A stretch of DNA of 64,000 nucleotides from Omphiscola glabra (lineage: Eukaryota; Mollusca; Gastropoda; Lymnaeidae): assembly GCA_964017045.1 (NCBI GenBank), contig OZ024794.1, positions 28,459,315 through 28,523,314 on the forward strand, in the 5' to 3' direction. The notes below the pieces were generated by a model. That model had not been told where the DNA came from. It made no database searches and saw only the letters and a list, made by a program, of their open reading frames with translations. The position numbers and the translations under genes were made by a program. This document shows positions 56,206 through 64,000 of the stretch, one piece after another; positions within the stretch are counted from its first letter, which is position 1, and each line of letters opens with the position of its first letter.

Positions 56206-56555
56206 CAGTGATACGCAGGTATTCAAATTGATTCGTTTCCCAATCTTTTTATGTCATGCCCCACCTAAGCTTTTCTAAAATTCTTAAGCCCCCTATGAAA
56301 TATATACATACTTTTTAATATTCAAAAATTGCATTTTTCACTGAATGAAAACTAAACGACAGGTTTTAGGAAGAAGGAACAATGGTTTAGCAATGTATGG
56401 GTTATACGAATAGATTTACTAAAGAAACACAGTCAATTTTAAAAATATAATTATAATGGAGAACTGAAATTAAACTACAAAATGTAAGATTTTTAAAAAA
56501 AAATATTTAAATGATATATTTTTCCATTTATTATTTAATACTTTTAAAACACAAT

Positions 56556-57432
56556 GAGAGATCACAAATACAATGAGACATCAAAAATACAATGAGAGAT
56601 CACAAATACAATGAGAGATCACAAATACAATGAGAGATCAAAAATACAATGAGAGATCACAAATACAATGAGAGATCACAAATACAATGAGAGATCACAA
56701 ATACAATGAGAGATCACAAATACAATGAGAGATCACAAATACAATGAGAGATCACAAATACAATGAGAGATCACAAATACAATGAGAGATCACAAATACA
56801 ATGAGAGATCACAAATACAATGAGAGATCACAAATAGAATGAGAGATCACAATACAATGAGAGATCACAAATACAATGAGAGATCACAAATACAATGAGA
56901 GATCACAATACAATGAGAGATCACAAATACAATGAGAGATCACAAATACAATGAGACATCAACAATACAATGAGAGATCACAAATACAATGAGAGATCAC
57001 AAATACAATGAGAGATCACAAATACAATGAGAGATCACAAATACAATGAGAGATCACAAATACAATGAGAGATCACAAATACAATGAGAGATCACAATAC
57101 AATGAGAGATCACAAATAGAATGAGAGATCACAAATACAATGAGAGATCACAAATAGAATGAGAGATCACAATACAATGAGAGATCACAATACAATGAGA
57201 GATCACAAATACAATGAGAGATCACAAATACAATGAGAGATCACAAATTCAATGAGAGATCAAAAATACAATGAGAGATCACAAATACAATGAGAGATCA
57301 CAAATACAATGAGAGATCACAAATACAATGAGAGATCACAAATACAATGAGAGATCACAAATACAATGAGAGATCACAAATTCAATGAGAGATCAAAAAT
57401 ACAATGAGAGATCACAAATACAAGGAGAGATG
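56556..57432. repeat. Tandem array, 19-bp unit (about 46 copies)
   Basis: The unit is ACAATGAGAGATCACAAAT. Recurrent variants are an 18-bp form lacking one A, AATAGAATG, and AAATTC. The pair TTCAATGAGAGATCAAAAAT occurs near 57248 and 57381, about 133 bases (seven units) apart, marking a block duplication. Confidence 0.95.
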
Positions 57433-57484
57433 AAATAATTTAGTGAGAAGCTTGCGCTTGATGCTAGCTGCACAGAGAGTTTAT

Positions 57485-57597
57485 GTTAGGCTCCAATCTA
57501 AATAGCTCGAGTCTCAAGTCTCCCCGCTGTAGATAGCTTGAGTCTCAAGTCTCCCCGCTGTAGATAGATTGAGTCTCAAGTCTCCCCGCTGTGTTAT
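57485..57597. repeat. Three tandem copies of an about 36-bp unit
   Basis: GAGTCTCAAGTCTCCCCGCT followed by GTAGATAG recurs three times, nearly identical. Confidence 0.9.
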
Positions 57598-57599
57598 TT

Positions 57600-59205
57600 C
57601 CAGTCGATTTATTTTTCTTTTAGCAGCAAATCATTTATGACACTAAATCCACATTCAGCTAAATATGAAGATGGAAACAGTAACGATAGCTGTCTTCACA
57701 TTTGGTCGAAGCTAGATGTTTGATATCAGTTTCCTCACAATGTCATGTTATCGCTCCTTGTATATTATTGAACAAAGTTTTAACAGACTCATCATTTTGC
57801 ATTTCTGCGAGTTCGTCTTGATATTGCATATTTGAAATGTCAGGTAAATTCATTAACGTTCGCAGCATCATCCAAATCATTTTGTTTTGAATCAAAAATA
57901 TTTCATCTAAATCAGCTGACAAAATGTTTAAATGATCTACAACTACAATTATAGCTGTATCTGTCAATATCAAGTATAGCGGTATCAGACAACTACAAGT
58001 ATAGCGGTATCAGACAACTACAAGTATAGCGTTATCAATCACTTCATATTTTTTGAGCCAATGAAATGTTTCAAAACTGTTCATTACAAACATATTTCTG
58101 ACATAATTCAAGCAATGTAATGAAACCAAATATCTTCGCTTTTGCACCGACCAGAGTTTTATTTGTTCCTTGATGCTGCTTATTTAATATATATTTAGTT
58201 TTTCAAAGATATCGGCTAAATACCTCACAAAGGCTTTACCATCAACTCATAACAGCTACTTTATTTCAGGTTTTTCACTTTAAAAATCCCCAAAAAATCA
58301 AATAGTTCCATGAATTTTTAAAAGCAGTTTTCTTTTAAGAGCCATCCTCTTTAGTGTGAGGTTAAAGTCTCACATAGTCTGCATTTTGTGCTTGAAGAGA
58401 CGCTCACACTTTGTTATTAGCTTCCATAGCATTGATCCACTTTAGAACTGAATGTAGTACTTAAGAACAGGCGAAATATATTAAACCACCAAGTTTTCAT
58501 TATGAAATAAAACAATGCGCAAGAAGAATTTCTGGAGTCTCATCCTTCATAAAAGTTTAAGCAGCCCTTTTTCTAGCTCATCATATTAGGAGCACCATCC
58601 GCAGCATAAGGTGTTGTATATTTCATCTGTATATTATTGACATCTTAGTATTTGTTTAGCTTATTATATATATATATCTTTGGCTGCAGTGGTGCCTTTA
58701 AATGATTTAAAGAGCAGCATTTCTTCAGCAAAATCTCCATTATCACAATATCTCACGTAAGTTATTCACACTGTCTTCTAAAGCTGATTCATTCATTAGC
58801 ACTGAGAATGTTTTGGTTTTCGGCTTTTGTTACTAAACATCCTTGCTTATTTCATATATTCCTCTGATGACAGCGTCCACGTCTTTGTCATCTTTGTCCA
58901 GAAGTTCTTTAAGAAATGTTAATATTGATAGTTTGATTAAATTCGCTCCTATAGTATCATTTCCCCCAAGATTTAGATATGAGTAAATATATCTAACGAT
59001 TCTCCTTTTAAAATGCAAGTTAAATCATAGTAGACGGTTGGTTTTCAAATTCTAGACAACTGAAATTTAAATTGTCCCCCTTAACAAGCAAAATGCCCCC
59101 CCCCCCCCCTTTTTTTTTGTGGTGCGTGGAACCCATTCTGATATATTTTTTTTTTAATCTTTTGTTTTTGGCACCAACTCTACACGTCTCACAGAGAAAG
59201 GGCAA
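57600..59205 (-). pseudogene. hAT transposase pseudogene (ZBED5/GTF2IRD2/SCAND3-like, DUF4371 type)
   Basis: Read on the minus strand with several frameshifts and stops. Near 58740-58670 it gives AEEMLLFKSFKGTTAAKDI, the E-E-x-L-F-C-K-x-L-x-x-T-T-x-x-x-D-I block of these transposases. Near 58605 it gives YAADGAPNMM, matching the catalytic T-D-G-A-P-A-M motif with its Asp. Near 58180-58110 it gives LNKQHQGTNKTLVGAKAKI, matching L-N-x-x-L-Q-G-x-x-x. The open segment 57743-57973 ends ELAEMQNDESVKTLF, matching the E-L-I-D-L-Q-x-D region. The order is right for one transposase running right to left. It is inactive. Assignment is from remembered motifs. Confidence 0.8.
57958..58040. repeat. Three tandem copies of a 25-bp unit inside the transposase pseudogene
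   Basis: ACTACAAGTATAGCGGTATC followed by AGACA. The repeat has grown inside former coding sequence. Confidence 0.88.
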
Positions 59206-59561
59206 TAATAAAAGTATTGTTTTGACCTGAGATGCTAATTCAGCTCGGACTTGTCAAATTCTAATGTATACCTTACATGGAGAAAGCGTTAGATGTCGGT
59301 TTGATTTAGAGAAACTGCTGGACGCCATGGTCGTTTACACTGGCGTCCGCAGCTCTACACAACAGATATGGTATTGGGATAGTTTTTTTTTGTGACAAAA
59401 AGGTCTTTGGACTTTAAAATGTTAAGAACCCCTGGTAAATGTATGCTAACGCCAGAGCTCGACAGCGATTAAAAGGACGGGATTAAGTTGACATACTAAA
59501 ATATGGCATTAGTTTTCATTATCATGTTCTAATAGTGCCATGTTATACAACTAATTTAATT

Positions 59562-60767
<1,206 letters not shown>

Positions 60768-61370
60768 CTGCATGTATTTGAACAGTTTACACATGAAATT
60801 CCCCGCCAACCATTGTACAGTGGCGGCCCACACCGACTCCCCAGCTATGCAGAAGAAAGACACCAGTAAATCCGCCAAGGCGAGGTTGACTATCAGAGTG
60901 TTGATGGTGCTCTTCCGACGTCTCAGGCGCCTCATCTGGATCAGGGTGGCCGTGTTACCGATGAACGAAATCACGAACATGACCCCGAACACAACGGCTT
61001 TGGTCAGGCTGGCGCTGGTGAACGTCGGCGCCACGGGGAATGTCGAGTTCGAATCCGAGACGTTTAGGAAGTCGGTGGTCCCCACGAAATAGGAAAAGTT
61101 GTCGACCACCGAGGCGTGGGTGGTGAAGGTGCTGTAATCGTCCACCGCCCCCGCACCATTGAGGGAAAGATTGTACATGACCCTCGTTGACGTGGGACGA
61201 GTCGAGGACGCCGCGTTTGAAGATACAGACGCTGTCGTCCTAGCGACCAGTGTACGCCGCGATGGTGGTGACGATGTTGGTTGCCGCGTCTTGCAATGAT
61301 GGACCGGATGCTCCAGGAGCGATGGCCCTTGGGTGGGATATTCTCGTCTCGAAGAAAGACGCGCTATCAT
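60768..61370 (-). CDS. Coding exon 1 of a GnRH/corazonin/AKH-family G-protein-coupled receptor (N-terminus to TM3)
   Basis: This exon gives 201 codons of a rhodopsin-class neuropeptide receptor of the plasma membrane. The N-terminus is extracellular and Ser/Thr/Asn-rich, with N-glycosylation sequons (NLS near residue 67, NFS near 91, NVS near 103, NST near 108). TM1 lies near residues 123-145 and holds the FIGNTATL motif. The first intracellular loop is Arg-rich (MRRLRRRKSTINT). TM2 lies near 157-178 with LALADLLV and its conserved Asp. The TM3 Cys is seen in NFMCKLFKYMQ. The exon ends CAG|GTGAGT (donor 60767-60762, phase 0). Met1 at 61370 has an in-frame stop upstream at 61386-61388. A second Met at 61178 (residue 65, MYNLS) would remove a basic 64-residue leader that does not look like a signal peptide, and may be the true start. 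The wording of TM2-TM3 matches the GnRH receptor superfamily. I cannot separate GnRH, corazonin and AKH receptors from half a protein. Confidence 0.88.
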
Positions 61371-62343
61371 CCATGTCCCGTTATGCTACATGTGAGTTTG
61401 GGACAGGAAACAACGGATGTGCGTTTATTGCCCGCAATGAATCAAGTATGGAAGACTTGTCATATGTAGCGTCGAATAATCTATTATCTCGCAGACGTCT
61501 ATCCGAAACAGGTTTTTATAGAATGCCTTTTTAAATGGTCCACTGACGTCATTTCCCAAATTCTCTAGGTCAACATGCGTAGTGTTGGGGTGTTTTTCTC
61601 TTGACTTGTCAGGCATGCTATTCCTGGATAAAATGGAAAAAAATGTAATTTATGTATAAGTTTAAAAAATAATTAAAATTTTGGATAACATCATACAAAC
61701 ATTAGAAGAAAGAAAAAAAATCATATTTATCGAATGAATTTTTTAAAACAAATAATTACATTTAATAAAAGTCATTATATGTCAAAATAACTGAAGTCAA
61801 ATTCCTCTGCCGAAGACATGTCCTTTGAAATGGAATAATAACCATTCCGCGGTGGCCGCTGCTCATTCCAAAGCTGCATGCTAGCGAGTCGCCAGTCTGT
61901 GTGTCACAGAGTAGCGCACTCGCGTCGCAGTCGGCCTGGGACCAGCTGGTCACAGCTGTTAACACTATAGGCCTTTCTTTTACAACATGTAACCGAAAAC
62001 GTGCGAGCTTCAAAAGAAGCGATTCTGGTCAACACTTTCGGCATTTAATAAATTATTAAGAGTACACCGAAGCTAAATCGATAATCTTAATTGATCGGAA
62101 ACAAGGACACAGGTGCATGGGTGGAATAGAGTAAAGCACTACGCTAGAAAGACAGGAAGGTGCGTCGTAAAGAAACGGGAAAGAGAAAATTAGAAATAGG
62201 CAATGTATTAAACTGAAACAATCATTGTTGAAAAAATATAGAACATGAAGAGGATCTTAACTGGACAGTCGGCACGCCCCCGTGCCGTCGACATTATGCT
62301 CCCCCCACCCAACTCTTAAAGTGATAACTTAATGACCATATAA
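61371..62343. other. Receptor 5' flank or upstream untranslated region
   Basis: The in-frame stop at 61386-61388 closes the exon 1 reading frame. A GC-richer block at 61840-61960 contains an 83-codon minus-strand frame (61762-62013) with no family I recognise. It could be upstream transcribed sequence but there is no positive evidence. Confidence 0.35.
61513..61520 (-). promoter_or_regulatory. Possible TATA box of the receptor gene
   Basis: TATAAAAA is read on the minus strand about 143 bases upstream of the Met at 61370. A start of transcription about 30 bases downstream would leave a 5' UTR of roughly 110 bases. A single short AT match is weak evidence in DNA this AT-rich, and an upstream non-coding exon is equally possible. 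Confidence 0.22.
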
Positions 62344-62540
62344 CAGCGGCGTAGCTAAGGTTGCTGCCGCCAGGGGGCGGAGGGGGGGGGTTTCAAAGCT
62401 TTTAAGTTTTTTTGCCACCTACCCTCATGGACAAAATATCGGCAGTTGGCCGAAATTACCGCACCTCAATATAGAGAAGAATGTGCCAACAGGGGCGGAC
62501 CGCGCCCCTCCCCCTGCGCAGCCCACTTCCTACACCACTG
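62344..62540 (+). mobile_element. GCGTAGC-family MITE, copy 6 (197 bp)
   Basis: The ends CAGCGGCGTAGCTAAGG and CTTCCTACACCACTG are degraded inverted repeats. GCCGCCAGGGGGCGG and GGGGCGGACCGCGCC lie inside. The 8-base flanks are not convincing. Confidence 0.65.
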
Positions 62541-62937
62541 CATATCAGTTATGAGATTAACTTTTGTTTTAAATATGATGGTGTTATGAACTGGATTTGT
62601 GGGTATGATAGTTTGTGCTTGGAACAGTCGTTGATCACGATTGGGGTGAATAGTTTTTTGTGAGAACCAGCTGCGATGGGTCGGGCTATACACGGTCAAT
62701 AAACAATTGGGGTGTTTCAATCACGTGTGAACACAGGGGTGGCAGAGATGTTAGCAGTGTCACCGAGTATGTTAACTTCTTTTGACTAATTATGTTGGTT
62801 ACCGACGTAGTGCACGTCCTAGTTTGGCTGTAGTAGTGTGTCGGGAGGACGTTTTGTGAACTTGCAGTTACTGTGATGCTGATAGGATCGTCTTATGCAT
62901 TCCACCCGGTGTTGTTACTGATCGTTGATAACTAGTG
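62541..62937. other. No gene recognised
   Basis: Unique sequence. GATCACGATTGGGGTG near 62633 and TGATCGTTGATAACTAG near 62919 are not part of any readable repeat. Confidence 0.4.
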
Positions 62938-63095
62938 TGGGTGAAAGCATACGGGGTACAGAACTGATCGCTAGACATGTACAGCTTGTCGAAAGCATAC
63001 GGGGTACAGAGCTGATCGCTTGACACGTACAGCTTGTCGAAAGCATACGGGGTACAGAGCTGATTGCTAGACATTTACAGCTTATCGAACTGCTC
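62938..63095. repeat. Three tandem copies of a 48-bp unit
   Basis: GAAAGCATACGGGGTACAGA, GCTGATCGCTAGACATG and TACAGCTTGTC repeat three times at about 98% identity. Confidence 0.93.
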
Positions 63096-63615
63096 TATAC
63101 ACGTTGCGGGCTTTATACCCCTTACCCCCTTTCTTTGCCAACTCAACAGACAGACAGACACAAACACACAATTAATTACGTAATTTTCTAACATAATTAA
63201 TTTGAAATAAAACGTAATTTTTTTTTTTAATCCTCCAGCGACGTTGAGCCACAAATCAGGTAAATGGGGTACGTCAAATTTTTTTGTAAAACAAGAGTAG
63301 CTTGCTCGTGGACGCCGCCTACAACTGTTTTTCAATTTCGGTTGTTTCCAAAATAATGTTTGTACTTTCTAAACTCGATTCCAGTATTGTCGACTGGGAC
63401 TAATTAAAACAGACTAAAACAGACGGTATCGACTTCCAATACATGTTTAATAAACAAACCTTGACAACCACAAATGATATAAAAGTGGATATGATATCAG
63501 CCAGCCATTGTGCTCTTATCTCTACGAAAGTAAATACGTGTTTTTTTCCTACATGGTCGCACCCCGTCGAAGGACAGAATTTGCATTTGAAGTTTAGTCG
63601 TGTGCTCTGCAGTCT
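63096..63615. other. No gene recognised; short CAGA run
   Basis: A small ACAGACAGACAGACAC run lies at about 63147-63163. Otherwise unique. Confidence 0.45.
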
Positions 63616-64000
63616 ATGACACAATGCTCTAAATAGCAGCAGACATCAAGACATGGCGAAAAGTATACTTAACGGTCTTTGGCACAGTGATCTAAATACA
63701 GGGCCGGCCCTAACAATTGCGGGGCCCTATGCGAAACGGTTTGCGCGGGGCCCCAGTCTGGGTAGGGATAAGGATAATAAGTGAAAATTAAGATTTTGTA
63801 TTAGAAAATAAATTAGCGCGGGGCCTATGAAAATGCGGGGCCCATTGCGGCCGCATAGGTTGCAATGGCCTAAGGCCGGCCCTGTCTAAAGAGCAATAGA
63901 AAAATAGACCTGCCGTAAAGTGTACTGAACAGTATTTGGCACAGTGATATAAATAGCAACAGAAATATAGACCGTCCGTAACTTCTTTTGCGCTTGCACT
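63616..64000. repeat. Tandem duplication (about 65-70-bp unit) interrupted by a MITE
   Basis: TCTAAATAGCAGCAGACATC ... TTTGGCACAGTGATCTAAATA precedes the MITE. After it, TCTAAAGAGCAATAGAAAAA ... TTTGGCACAGTGATATAAAT and AGCAACAGAAATATAGACCG follow. The repeat phase continues across the insertion. Confidence 0.8.
63699..63884 (+). mobile_element. GGCCGGCCCTG-ended MITE (186 bp)
   Basis: The ends CAGGGCCGGCCCTAACAATT and TAAGGCCGGCCCTG are inverted repeats. The flanks tctaaata (63691-63698) and tctaaaga (63885-63892) match at 7 of 8 bases, though both also lie at equivalent places in a tandem repeat, so the match is less decisive than it looks. GCGGGGCCC occurs in both halves. Confidence 0.75.

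Larger units (their letters stand above)
56206..59434 (-). mobile_element. Decayed hAT transposon (ends approximate)
   Basis: The right side ends GTTAAGAACCCCTG at 59434, a hAT-like terminus. The left side includes TTCCCAATCTTTTTATGTCA and GCCCCACCTAAGC near 56237, typical of sub-terminal hAT sequence, but no clean end or matching 8-bp duplication was found. Between them lie a broken minus-strand transposase and two tandem arrays. Left boundary uncertain by some tens of bases. Confidence 0.6.

Overview
This is eukaryotic, AT-leaning, repeat-saturated DNA. I read it as a mollusc, most likely a gastropod. The grounds are a lophotrochozoan-looking GnRH/corazonin/AKH-family receptor, the mix of DNA transposons, and SPIN-type hAT elements (from memory, this superfamily has been reported in a pond snail). 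No bacterial gene organisation, operon, CRISPR array, rRNA or tRNA was recognised. Almost all open frames over 60 codons are stop-free tandem repeats or chance frames.

The one gene I can support lies on the minus strand and spans the right-hand third. Coding exon 1 (60768-61370) gives the extracellular N-terminus, TM1, TM2 and the start of TM3. It ends in a CAG|GTGAGT donor. Coding exon 2 (40892-41050, 159 nt) gives the rest of TM3, the DRC motif and TM4. It has a ctccccag acceptor and a CAG|GTTAGT donor. Both junctions are phase 0 and the joined reading is continuous through TM1-TM4. Intron 1 is 19.7 kb. The exons for TM5-TM7 were not found; they lie left of 40892 or outside the window.

The rest is mobile elements and tandem arrays. 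DNA transposons with readable ends include four SPIN-like hAT elements (626, 3519, 30352, 55319); a 1.5 kb decayed hAT with a perfect 8-bp target duplication (34296-35770); a second hAT-like element (51824-52367); a decayed ZBED/GTF2IRD2-type hAT transposase (about 57.4-59.2 kb); a 2.55 kb piggyBac-like element between TTAA sites (9773-12324); a Tigger/pogo-like TA-flanked element (18785-20045); a MITE family with GTGGCGTAGC ends (12927, 20580, 28285, 53825, 54545, 62344, fragment 18329); and GGCCGGCCCTG-ended elements (63699, perhaps 43628). Three older dispersed repeat families (called A, B and C here) occur as diverged copies.

More than 30 tandem arrays with units of 12-90 bp occupy roughly a quarter of the window. 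The most striking is a 3.9 kb array of 50-bp monomers (35840-39743) with a 1,020-bp higher-order period and almost identical copies. Others are a 1.3 kb 20-bp array (16735-18065), a 1 kb 26-bp array (44873-45925), a 0.9 kb 19-bp array (56556-57432), a 21/42-bp array bracketed by direct repeats (42695-43330), and about 0.5 kb of GATA microsatellite (59562-60093). Several arrays sit inside transposons or the receptor introns. One 54-bp array begins at the receptor exon 2 splice donor.
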